From: Sulfitobacter delicatus
GTDB lineage: Bacteria; Pseudomonadota; Alphaproteobacteria; Rhodobacterales; Rhodobacteraceae
Length of the DNA: 43,692 bases
Direction of reading: 5' to 3'
Assembly: GCF_900102535.1 (NCBI RefSeq)
Contig: NZ_FNBP01000016.1
Span: forward strand, 1 to 43,692
Part shown: positions 33,029 to 41,371 of the stretch, piece after piece
Position numbering within the stretch: the first letter of the stretch is position 1
Layout of the letters: the number at the start of each line of letters is the position of its first letter
The notes under the pieces: model-generated
The model's database searches: none
Seen by the model: only the letters and a program-made list of their open reading frames with translations
What the model was told of the DNA's origin: nothing
Position numbers and translations under genes: made by a program

Positions 33029-34974
33029 GCCTGATCTTCGCCCTCTTTCGCGGCGACGGTGCCGGGGGCCAGATCGCGCAGTTTTTCCTGTTGGGCTTGG
33101 ATGCGACCCCGGTCGGACTTGGGATAGGCTTCGAGCGGTGGCTCGCCTCCGGCCATTGCCTGCAGCATCACATCGCGCGCGATGGGGGCCGCTGCGGTCG
33201 AGCCGCCGCCACCGTGTTCGACCAGCACGCAAGCGGCATAGCGCGGTTTGTCGAAGGGCGCGAAGCAGACAAAGAGCGCGTGGTCACGGCGTTCCCATGG
33301 CAGGTCGGCGTTGCGGGTCACGCCTCGGGCGCGTTCGGCAGCGGTGATATTGCGGACCTGACTGGTGCCTGTCTTGCCCGCCATGCGCATCGTATCGTCG
33401 ATGATGCGACTGCGGTAACCGGTGCCGCGGCGGTCATTGACTACGTCATACATCGCTTTGCGCACCTGCCGTAGGTGGTTTTCGTTCACCCCCATCGGCT
33501 CGCCCGCACCGCTGGGCTGTTCGACACCGTCGATGGATTTGATCAGCCGCGGATCGACCGTGCGGCCTGTCGCGATGCGCGCGGTCATAATGGCAAGCTG
33601 CAAGGGGGAGGCGAGGTTAAAGCCCTGACCGATTGAAGCGTTGACTGTATCCCCCACGACCCACTCTTCGCCTCGTGCCGAGCGTTTCCACTGTTTCGTC
33701 GGCGTCAGCCCTCCGGCGACCGAAGAAAGTGCCAGATCATGCTTCATGCCAAGGCCAAAGCGGTTCGCCATGGCGGTGATCTTTTCGATCCCGACCTTCA
33801 CGGCCAGATCGTAATAATAGACGTCACAGGACTGCTTGAGCGAGTTTTGCAGATCGACCCAGCCGTGGCCTGCGCGTTTCCAGCAGTGGAAACGGCGCCC
33901 GGCGACTTCGAGATGGCCGGGGCAATAGACGGTTTCTTCGGGGCCGACGATGCCTTCTTCGATGGCGGCCAGGGCCACGATCATTTTGAAGGTCGAGCCG
34001 GGCGGGTAGGTGCCCTGCACCGGCTTGTTCACCAGTGGCCGGTATTTCGAGTTCAGCAGCGGGTTGTAATCGGTCGAGGAGATGCCGCCGATAAAGAGGT
34101 TCGGGTCATAGCTGGGCGAGGAGGCCAGCGCGGCCAGATCGCCATTCTGGCAGTCGATGATCACCACCGCGGCGCTTTCCTCGCCCAGACGCGCCTGAAC
34201 GTACCGTTGCAGGTTAGCGTCGACCGTCAGTTGCAGGTCCGCGCCGGCCTGACCTTCGCGCCGTTCCAGCTCGCGCATCACGCGGCCCGTGGCGTTGACC
34301 TCGACGTTCTTGGTCCCCGCACTGCCGCGCAGCAGGCCCTCAGCGCGGGCTTCGACATTGATCTTGCCGATCTGGAACCGGGGGATACGCAGCACCTGAT
34401 CGGGGTCTTCGAGCGCATCAAGGTCGGCTTGGCTCACCCGCCCCACACGTCCCACCACATGGGCAAAGTCCTCGCCGCGCGGGTAGACGCGGGTCAGGCC
34501 GACTTCGGGGGTGACGCCGGGCAGGGCAGGGGCATTAACGCTAACCTTGCTCACGACCTCCCAACTGACGTCATCGACTATAGTCACCGGCAGGAAGGGC
34601 GCCGTGCGGGCCATCTCGGCTATCGCGCGCTCGCGGGTTTCTTCGTCGATCTCGATCACCTGAGCGAGCCGTTCCATCACTGCTTCGACATCGCCCGCGT
34701 CCTCGCGCACCATGACGATGCGGTAGGAGGGGACGTTCTCGGCCAGTTGTAACCCGTTGCGGTCAAAAATCTCGCCCCGGGCGGGCGGGATCAGCCGAAT
34801 GTTGATGCGGTTTTCTTCGGCCAACAGGCGGAACTGGTCCGCCTGATCAATCTGAAGGTAGCGCATCCGCGCAGCCAACCCGCCCATGAACAGCAATTGC
34901 GCCCCGCCCAGCAGGGCCGCGCGGCGGGTCAGTTTGAGGTGGCTTGCGTCATTGTCAGCGCGGTTGCGTCTCAT
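33025..34974 (-). CDS. mrdA: Penicillin-binding protein 2 (elongasome transpeptidase)
   Basis: A 649-residue class B PBP. One N-terminal membrane helix (about 16-36) and a dimerisation/pedestal region with RGEIFDRNGLQLAENVPSYR precede the transpeptidase domain. The active serine is S327 in STFK (K330), followed by an SCD motif near 390 and KTGT at 534-537. It cross-links peptidoglycan during side-wall growth with RodA. The last 30 residues are charged and extend beyond the core domain. GGAGG lies 8 nt before the ATG. mreD ends 15 nt upstream. Confidence 0.96.
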   Translation of the reverse strand: MRRNRADNDASHLKLTRRAALLGGAQLLFMGGLAARMRYLQIDQADQFRLLAEENRINIRLIPPARGEIFDRNGLQLAENVPSYRIVMVREDAGDVEAVMERLAQVIEIDEETRERAIAEMARTAPFLPVTIVDDVSWEVVSKVSVNAPALPGVTPEVGLTRVYPRGEDFAHVVGRVGRVSQADLDALEDPDQVLRIPRFQIGKINVEARAEGLLRGSAGTKNVEVNATGRVMRELERREGQAGADLQLTVDANLQRYVQARLGEESAAVVIIDCQNGDLAALASSPSYDPNLFIGGISSTDYNPLLNSKYRPLVNKPVQGTYPPGSTFKMIVALAAIEEGIVGPEETVYCPGHLEVAGRRFHCWKRAGHGWVDLQNSLKQSCDVYYYDLAVKVGIEKITAMANRFGLGMKHDLALSSVAGGLTPTKQWKRSARGEEWVVGDTVNASIGQGFNLASPLQLAIMTARIATGRTVDPRLIKSIDGVEQPSGAGEPMGVNENHLRQVRKAMYDVVNDRRGTGYRSRIIDDTMRMAGKTGTSQVRNITAAERARGVTRNADLPWERRDHALFVCFAPFDKPRYAACVLVEHGGGGSTAAAPIARDVMLQAMAGGEPPLEAYPKSDRGRIQAQQEKLRDLAPGTVAAKEGEDQA

Positions 34975-34989
34975 CTCATCAGCCTCCGA

Positions 34990-35529
34990 TCAAACCCGTT
35001 TGCCGAGCGCGTCGAGATCGCCCGGTGCGGTTTTGCGCACGCCCATGATACCATGAGTCGCGAAAACAATCAGCGGGTAGACCACCAGTGTTCCAGCCAT
35101 TTCGGTAAGGTTCAGCGTCCAAGAGGGCGTGGGCAGCAAGGCGAGGCCCAAGAGGAAACGGTTGCCAAGGATCACAAGGCTAAGCACGACAGCCACGCTG
35201 AGCCATTCGGCGGCAAAGCTCGCATCCCGCAAATGGCGTCCACGTGATTTCAGGTTCTCGACGCCAATCAAAGCAAGCGCGGCCCAGAGGCCTGGGGGGC
35301 GTTGTAGCAGCAAGTCAGCAAGCAAGAAGACACCAGCCAAAATCATCGCAGGCACATATTCCGGACGTCGCAGCCCCCATGCGCAGGCAAAGCCCAGCAA
35401 CAGGTCCGGCCCGGCCCATGCCCGCGGTGTGGTTTCGAGCGGGAGCAGGTGAAAGAAAAGGATCACCAGCGCCAGCGCGACAAAACCGGACCGCATAAGC
35501 CAAAGGCGGCTGCGCGAGAGGTCGGTCAT
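34990..35529 (-). CDS. mreD: Rod shape-determining protein MreD
   Basis: A 179-residue polytopic inner-membrane protein with about five hydrophobic segments. Conservation is low as usual for MreD, but order between mreC and mrdA and the GPDLLLGFACAWGLRRPEYVPAM-like stretch identify it. It links MreC to the elongation complex. Its ATG overlaps the mreC stop by 4 bp. Confidence 0.88.
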   Translation of the reverse strand: MTDLSRSRLWLMRSGFVALALVILFFHLLPLETTPRAWAGPDLLLGFACAWGLRRPEYVPAMILAGVFLLADLLLQRPPGLWAALALIGVENLKSRGRHLRDASFAAEWLSVAVVLSLVILGNRFLLGLALLPTPSWTLNLTEMAGTLVVYPLIVFATHGIMGVRKTAPGDLDALGKRV

Positions 35530-36428
35530 TGGGTCACCCCCACAGGGGCAGCGGGGTCGGCCAGGGGGCCATCCGAGGTGATGACATGGGCCGTGTCGGG
35601 CACTTTTTCATTGCCGTGGTGGCGCAGCACCCGCAGAAATTCCAGCCGCTCGTAATCCGCCGCAAGCCGCACCCGCAGCCGCCCGCCGGGGTCGGCAGCG
35701 ACCTGACCGATCAGGATGCCCGCCGGAAAGACCCCACCATCGCCAGAGCTAATGACACGGTCACCGGGGCGGACCAATTCAGGGTTCTCGATAAAGTCCA
35801 ATGGCGGTGCCGCGCTGTTGTCGCCCGTCACCATCGCACGCTGGCCTGAAGGTTGGATCGTCGCCGGAATGCGGCTGCTGGCGTCTGTCAGTAGGATCAC
35901 GCGGGCGGTGTTTTTGCCCACCCCTGCAATGCGACCCACGAGGCCAATGCCGTCCATCGTCGCCCAGCCCTCGATGAGCCCGTCGCGAGCGCCGACGTTC
36001 AGCAGTACCGATTGCCGGTAGGGCGAGCCGCTATCGGCCAGTACGGTACCGGTGATGAAGGTGAGGCGCGGGTCAAGGCGGACGTTGTTGAGATCCAAGA
36101 GCCTCGCGTTTTCCTGTTCCAACTGCAGCGCCGCTTCTTTCCACGCCTGCATCTGGCGCAGTTCCGAGCGCAGCTCGCGGTTCTGTTCGCTAAGGCGTTG
36201 GTAGCTTTGGAAGTCACGCAGCAGGTTAATCGTGCCCGTGACCGGAGCCATCGCCCAATCGAGGTTTGGCACGAAGCGATCCGTGACCTGTGCGCGGAAG
36301 CGCTCTACCCGCGGGCTGTCGATGCGCCACAGCAAGAAAACCCCGGTCAGTGCCAGCACCAGCACAGCCATCAGCAACCGGCGCAGGGGGCCGGTGAAAT
36401 CGTTGGAGCTGGAACGGTCCTTGGCCAT
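35526..36428 (-). CDS. mreC: Rod shape-determining protein MreC
   Basis: A 300-residue protein with one N-terminal membrane segment (about 19-37), a coiled-coil (about 70-110, LSEQNRELRSELRQM) and a periplasmic beta-domain containing TGTVLADSGSPYRQSVLLNVG and GVFPAGILIGQV. It scaffolds PBP2 and RodA outside the membrane. I chose ATG 36428, with GGGAG 11 nt upstream. A GTG at 36446 is the alternative and would add six residues. mreB ends 71 nt upstream. Confidence 0.93.
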   Translation of the reverse strand: MAKDRSSSNDFTGPLRRLLMAVLVLALTGVFLLWRIDSPRVERFRAQVTDRFVPNLDWAMAPVTGTINLLRDFQSYQRLSEQNRELRSELRQMQAWKEAALQLEQENARLLDLNNVRLDPRLTFITGTVLADSGSPYRQSVLLNVGARDGLIEGWATMDGIGLVGRIAGVGKNTARVILLTDASSRIPATIQPSGQRAMVTGDNSAAPPLDFIENPELVRPGDRVISSGDGGVFPAGILIGQVAADPGGRLRVRLAADYERLEFLRVLRHHGNEKVPDTAHVITSDGPLADPAAPVGVTQ

Positions 36429-36499
36429 CTGTGCTGAAACTCCCACCCGGTCAGGCGGGGCGTTCTCGCCGCGTGCCGGGTCTGGCTACCTTGCCAGTG

Positions 36500-37603
<1,104 letters not shown>

Positions 37604-37732
37604 CTATTGGCCCTTATAGGACGCGCGAGGTCAGGGTGAAAGGGGCAAGGCGGCAAAGGTGGCGCGATATTGCCATCGCGCTATGATGCAGTGGTAGATT
37701 TACCGGAATTCAGGGCGGAGGTTGGCGACATC

Positions 37733-38314
37733 ATGCAGAAAATTCAGACACTCGGGGTGCACCACATCACCCTCACTGGCGCCGACCGGCAAAGCTCGAT
37801 CGACTTCTGGGAGGGGGTCTTGGGGATGCCCTTCATCTTTGATCAGCCGAATATGGACGATCCGGACGAGGGGCATCTTTACTTTGATCCCGGTGACGGG
37901 CGGTTGATTACCATCTTCACCAATGAGACTCGCAAACCGGTGCATAAACGCACGCCGACCGATCCGGGTTGTGTGCACCATCTTGCCTTCGAGGTAGACC
38001 GCGCGATGTTCGATCAGGTGTTGGAGCGGTTAGAGGCACGGGGCATTGGGCATTCCGGGGTGAAGGATCGGGGGTTTATGCACTCGATCTACTTCAAGGA
38101 TCCGCTGGGTTTGTTGATAGAACTGGCCTGCTACACCTTCATCCCGCCGCGCGGGTCGAGCCATGCTGAGGTGATGCTCGAGGCGCATAAGTTGCGGGTG
38201 GCGGCGGGGGATGACCACATTCAGCGCGGGCATCTCGCGGATGCGGTGGTAAAGATTGTCGAGCGGGGCCAGGCGTCACTGAGCGAGGATCGCGGGGCGA
38301 AGAACCCCTATTGA
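37733..38314 (+). CDS. VOC family protein, ring-cleaving dioxygenase-like
   Basis: A 193-residue VOC-superfamily protein. Metal candidates are a histidine in LGVHHITLTG, one in GCVHHLAFEVD, and E in LLIELACYTF. GFMHSIYFKDPLGLLIE is the typical second-module motif. A C-terminal extension of about 50 residues is charged. It resembles LinE/PcpA-type hydroquinone dioxygenases, but the substrate is unknown. I chose ATG 37733, with GGAGG 12 nt upstream, a long spacing; the frame is open further upstream toward 37670. It is divergent from mreB. Confidence 0.85.
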   Translation: MQKIQTLGVHHITLTGADRQSSIDFWEGVLGMPFIFDQPNMDDPDEGHLYFDPGDGRLITIFTNETRKPVHKRTPTDPGCVHHLAFEVDRAMFDQVLERLEARGIGHSGVKDRGFMHSIYFKDPLGLLIELACYTFIPPRGSSHAEVMLEAHKLRVAAGDDHIQRGHLADAVVKIVERGQASLSEDRGAKNPY

Positions 38315-38334
38315 AACGGTGAGGCTGGCACTGG

Positions 38335-38540
38335 GCCCGGAATCAAGCCGCAGGCGCCGAGCCATTGCCTGCCCGCCCGTCACGCCGGAAGCGTGCCGTT
38401 ATTCATGACGCACCTTTGGTGCGACGGGTAGGCGATTTGGTAAGGCTGGGTGGGGCATTGCGAAGGTGCATCTTGGCTGAGCCATAAAGTGGCAGCGACG
38501 TGAGGTTAGATCGCCGACCCACGGTCAGGCGCTGGCCCTC
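38335..38540. repeat. MITE-like intergenic repeat, copy 1 (with internal insertion)
   Basis: About 206 bp closely related to copy 2 at 38630-38792. The left 44 bp (38335-38378) differ from copy 2 at only three positions. The right part (38425-38540) is roughly three-quarters identical. Between them lies about 46 bp (38379-38424) that copy 2 replaces with 2 bp; it holds two hairpins (CACGC/GCGTG 38381-38395; CGCACC/GGTGCG 38409-38423). The inner ends (38359-38371, 38526-38538) form an imperfect inverted repeat. No convincing gene lies inside. Confidence 0.75.
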
Positions 38541-38629
38541 GTTTTCGATGGCTTCTGGTGTCACCGGGGCGCCGATGGCAGTGAAGAGGGCACTAACCCT
38601 CTTTCTCGAGGGGCTTCCATGCCACCCCA

Positions 38630-38792
38630 GCCCGGAATCAAGCCGTAGGCGCCGGGCCATCGCCTGCCCGCCCCCCGGGTAGGCGATTTGGTGAGGCTCG
38701 GCGTGACATTGCCAACGCTCATCATAGTTGAGCAATAAAGTGGCAGTGACATGACGTCGGATCGCCGACCCGCGGACAGGCGATGGCCCTCC
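38630..38792. repeat. MITE-like intergenic repeat, copy 2
   Basis: A 163-bp direct repeat of copy 1, 89 bp downstream. It contains a perfect 13-bp inverted repeat, GGGCCATCGCCTG (38654-38666) and its complement (38777-38789), enclosing about 110 bp. Minus-strand frames through both copies encode similar short peptides (SLTKSPTR in each). That similarity follows from the DNA repeat and does not show translation. It ends 36 bp before the leuA stop, next to the leuA terminator. Confidence 0.75.
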
Positions 38793-38796
38793 AGCG

Positions 38797-38822
38797 AAAA
38801 GGGCGGGGTGTTACCCCCGCCC
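38797..38822 (-). terminator. leuA terminator
   Basis: An 8-bp stem GGGCGGGG/CCCCGCCC (38801-38808, 38815-38822) is followed on the minus strand by four U (38800-38797). It lies 6 nt after the leuA stop. Confidence 0.8.
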
Positions 38823-38828
38823 CGCCAT

Positions 38829-40397
38829 TCAGCTCACATCTTTGTAGTTGATCTCACGCTTGTCCGTGCCGCCCTTCTCGCGCCGCACCAGCAGGCGGTT
38901 CAGCGCGTGGATATAGGCCCGCACACTCGCCACCACGGTATCGGTATCGGCAGACTGCCCGGTCACGATCCGGCCCTCTTCCTCCATCCGGACCGACACC
39001 GTCGCCTGCGCGTCAGTACCTTCGGTCACCGCATGCACCTGATACAACTGCAGACGCGCCGTATGCGGCACCAGCGCCTTGATGCAGTTAAACGCCGCAT
39101 CGACTGGGCCATCGCCGGTCTGGTTGGTGCTCTGCTCTGCGCCATCCACATCCAGCACCATCTCCGCGCTCTGCGGGCCTTCGGTGCCACAAACGACCTT
39201 CATCGACTTGAGGCGAATGCGATCTTCCTCCGGGTCCGTCGCGGTGCGCATCAGCGCGATCAGGTCATCCTCGTAGATTTCCTTCTTACGGTCCGCCAAT
39301 TCCTTGAACCGCACAAAGACATCCTTGAGCTGGTTGTCCCCCAACTCAAAGCCAAGATCCTCCAACTTCGACCGCAATGCCGCGCGGCCCGAGTGTTTGC
39401 CCATGACGATATTGGTTTCGGTCAGACCCACATCTTCGGGGCGCATGATCTCGAATGTCTCGGCGTTTTTCAGCATGCCGTCTTGGTGGATGCCAGACTC
39501 ATGCGCAAAGGCGTTCTTGCCGACAATCGCCTTGTTGAACTGCACCGCAAAACCCGAGACCGTCGCGACCCGGCGCGAGATGTTCATGATCTTGGTGCTG
39601 TCCACTCGCGTCTCGTAAGGCATGATGTCATTGCGCACTTTCAGCGCCATGACGACCTCTTCGAGCGCGGTATTGCCCGCGCGCTCGCCCAGACCGTTGA
39701 TGGTGCATTCGACCTGGCGCGCGCCGGCCTCGACCGCGGCGAGGCTGTTGGCCGTCGCCATGCCCAGATCATTATGGCAATGCGTGGCAAAGACGATCTC
39801 ATCCGCGCCCGGCACTTTTTCCAGCAACATGCGGATCAACTCGGCGCTTTCGCGCGGCGCGGTATAGCCGACGGTATCGGGGATGTTGATCGTGGTGGCC
39901 CCGGCCTTGATCGCAATCTCCACGGTACGGCAGAGGTAATCTTCCTCCGTCCGGGTGGCGTCCATCGGTGACCATTGCACATTGTCACACAGGTTGCGCG
40001 CATGGGTTACGGTTTCATGAATGCGGTCGGCCATTTCGTCCTGCGTCAGGTTCGGAATAGCGCGGTGCAGAGGCGAGGTGCCGATGAAGGTGTGAATGCG
40101 CGGTTGGGCTGCGTGTTTCACGGCTTCCCAGCAGCGGTCGATGTCGCCAAGCTGGGCGCGGGCGAGGCCGCAGATCACCGCGTTCTGGCTCTGCCGCGCG
40201 ATCTCGCTTACCGCTTTGAAATCGCCTTCCGAGGCAATCGGAAAACCGGCCTCAATGATGTCGACGCCCATCTCATCCAAAAGCGACGCGATCTCGAGCT
40301 TCTCAGCATGGGTCATCGTCGCCCCGGGGGACTGTTCGCCATCCCGCAAGGTGGTGTCAAAAATCAGCACACGGTCCTGTTTCGTCATATCTGTCAT
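38829..40397 (-). CDS. leuA: 2-isopropylmalate synthase
   Basis: About 522 residues. The TIM-barrel catalytic domain has DTTLRDGEQSPGATM near the N terminus, THCHNDLGMATANSLAAVEAG's HCHND metal site and NGLGERAGNTALEEV. The C-terminal LeuA regulatory domain (about 390-510) binds leucine for feedback inhibition. It condenses acetyl-CoA with 2-oxoisovalerate as the first committed step of leucine synthesis. Start ATG 40397 or 40388 (the latter has AGGA 8 nt upstream). A leucine-rich leader peptide and hairpin precede it, so expression is probably controlled by attenuation. It is single, with a terminator after the stop. Confidence 0.96.
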   Translation of the reverse strand: MTDMTKQDRVLIFDTTLRDGEQSPGATMTHAEKLEIASLLDEMGVDIIEAGFPIASEGDFKAVSEIARQSQNAVICGLARAQLGDIDRCWEAVKHAAQPRIHTFIGTSPLHRAIPNLTQDEMADRIHETVTHARNLCDNVQWSPMDATRTEEDYLCRTVEIAIKAGATTINIPDTVGYTAPRESAELIRMLLEKVPGADEIVFATHCHNDLGMATANSLAAVEAGARQVECTINGLGERAGNTALEEVVMALKVRNDIMPYETRVDSTKIMNISRRVATVSGFAVQFNKAIVGKNAFAHESGIHQDGMLKNAETFEIMRPEDVGLTETNIVMGKHSGRAALRSKLEDLGFELGDNQLKDVFVRFKELADRKKEIYEDDLIALMRTATDPEEDRIRLKSMKVVCGTEGPQSAEMVLDVDGAEQSTNQTGDGPVDAAFNCIKALVPHTARLQLYQVHAVTEGTDAQATVSVRMEEEGRIVTGQSADTDTVVASVRAYIHALNRLLVRREKGGTDKREINYKDVS

Positions 40398-40440
40398 CCT
40401 GGGTTCTTTCTTTGCTGTCATCCGTGGCGCGCGACACAAC

Positions 40441-40476
40441 CCTCTGAGCGGGCGCGCCGAAGGGCACGCTCAGAGG
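40441..40476 (-). promoter_or_regulatory. leu attenuator-like hairpin
   Basis: On the minus strand CCTCTGAGCG (40476-40467) pairs perfectly with CGCTCAGAGG (40450-40441). It overlaps the stop codon of the leader peptide and ends 43 nt before leuA. The following GTTGTGT is only partly U-rich, so intrinsic termination may be weak. The GCCCGC in the 3' arm can also pair with GCGGGC in the leader coding region, a possible competing fold. Confidence 0.6.
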
Positions 40477-40556
40477 CGAATTAGTAGCAGCAAGGTGGCG
40501 CGCAGCAGGCCCGCGCAATGGCGCGGCAGGGTCGGGATATGGACGGCCTGTGTCAT
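40470..40556 (-). CDS. leuL: leu operon leader peptide (28 residues)
   Basis: ATG at 40556-40554 to TGA at 40472-40470. The peptide has eight leucines in 28 residues. Four in a row (residues 22-25, codons TTG CTG CTA CTA) lie just before the stop, preceded by L17-L18. CTA is uncommon in this GC-rich genome, so ribosomes should pause there when charged tRNA-Leu is low. The stop codon is inside the attenuator hairpin. The layout is that of a classic amino-acid attenuation leader. No Shine-Dalgarno site precedes the ATG, and the promoter predicts a start site at the ATG itself. Confidence 0.75.
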   Translation of the reverse strand: MTQAVHIPTLPRHCAGLLRATLLLLIRL

Positions 40557-40563
40557 GGCGATA

Positions 40564-40592
40564 GTTATACGCCTGTCTTTTCAAATGAAAAG
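40564..40592 (-). promoter_or_regulatory. leu promoter with overlapping palindromic operator candidate
   Basis: On the minus strand TTTTCA (-35) and TATAAC (-10, 40569-40564) are 16 nt apart, predicting a start at 40557 or 40556. A perfect 7-2-7 palindrome, CTTTTCA-N2-TGAAAAG (40577-40592), covers the -35 element. That position would suit a repressor or a class II activator. The regulator is unknown. Confidence 0.5.
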
Positions 40593-40664
40593 GGGGTGTT
40601 CCGGGTTTTGTTTGCCCCTGCGTCACTCCCCGCTAGTTCTTTGGCATTAAGGAGTGTCGTAACA

Positions 40665-40706
40665 ATGCAAGATCAGCGGAAGCAAGTGCAGAAAGCGGGC
40701 AAATGA
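40665..40706 (+). CDS. 13-residue upstream frame coupled to the SDR gene
   Basis: ATG 40665 with a strong AAGGAG (40649-40654) 10 nt upstream encodes MQDQRKQVQKAGK. It ends with TGA at 40704-40706, overlapping the next ATG (40703) by 4 bp. The best ribosome binding site in this leader therefore serves the mini-frame. It is basic and rich in Gln and Lys. It could act as a loading frame for the SDR gene. Whether the peptide matters is unknown. Confidence 0.5.
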   Translation: MQDQRKQVQKAGK

Positions 40707-41371
40707 ACGCCCGCGTTCTCGTTATCGGGGCCAGCGGTGGTATCGGCGCGGCTTTGGTAGAAGGGTGCCGGGCCAGGGGTGATGCAGTCACGCCGCTGTC
40801 GCGCTCGGCGGACGGGCTCGACTTGACGGATGAAGCCTCCGTGTCCGCGGTGCTGGAGGCGGTCGCGAGCCCATTCGATGCGGTCTTCATTGCAACGGGC
40901 GCTTTAGAGATTGATAGCGTGTCGCCTGAAAAATCCATTCGTTCGATCACGCAAAAGGCTATGATGGATCAGTTCGCGCTGAACGCTGTTGGTCCCGCGC
41001 TGGTGCTGCGCCATGCAAGCAAACTCTTGCCCCGCGACAGGCGCGCGGTCTTTGCCGTGCTCTCGGCGCGGGTCGGCTCGATTGGGGACAACCGTTTGGG
41101 CGGCTGGATCAGCTACCGCAGTGCCAAAGCGGCGGTAAACCAGATCGTTCATACCGCCGCGATTGAACTCAGCCGCAGCCATCCGCAAAGCATTTGCGTT
41201 GCATTGCACCCCGGCACAGTAGAAACGCCTTTCACAGAAAAATACCTGGGCCGACACCCTGCCGTTCCCCCGGAAGAAGCCGCCGGTAATCTGCTTAATG
41301 TCGTCGACGGGCTCACGCCTGCCGAGAGCGGCGGATTTTTCGACTGGGCCGGAAAGGCGGTGCCGTGGTGA
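40703..41371 (+). CDS. Short-chain dehydrogenase/reductase (SDR)
   Basis: A 222-residue Rossmann oxidoreductase of the C-factor/CsgA-like SDR group. NAD(P) motif GASGGIG (9-15), a central NAVGPALVLRHASKLL helix, catalytic Ser in VLSARVGS and YRSAK active-site motif, then HPGTVETPF. The substrate is unknown. The gene is bracketed by overlaps: its start with the 13-codon frame, its stop with the photolyase start, giving a tightly coupled SDR-photolyase pair. It is divergent from the leu leader. Confidence 0.92.
   Translation: MNARVLVIGASGGIGAALVEGCRARGDAVTPLSRSADGLDLTDEASVSAVLEAVASPFDAVFIATGALEIDSVSPEKSIRSITQKAMMDQFALNAVGPALVLRHASKLLPRDRRAVFAVLSARVGSIGDNRLGGWISYRSAKAAVNQIVHTAAIELSRSHPQSICVALHPGTVETPFTEKYLGRHPAVPPEEAAGNLLNVVDGLTPAESGGFFDWAGKAVPW

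Noticed and set aside
38403..38752. Two short minus-strand frames with similar peptides (SLTKSPTR)
   Set aside because: The similarity follows from the DNA repeat copies. There is no ribosome binding site, and the frame crosses inverted repeats and a hairpin insert.
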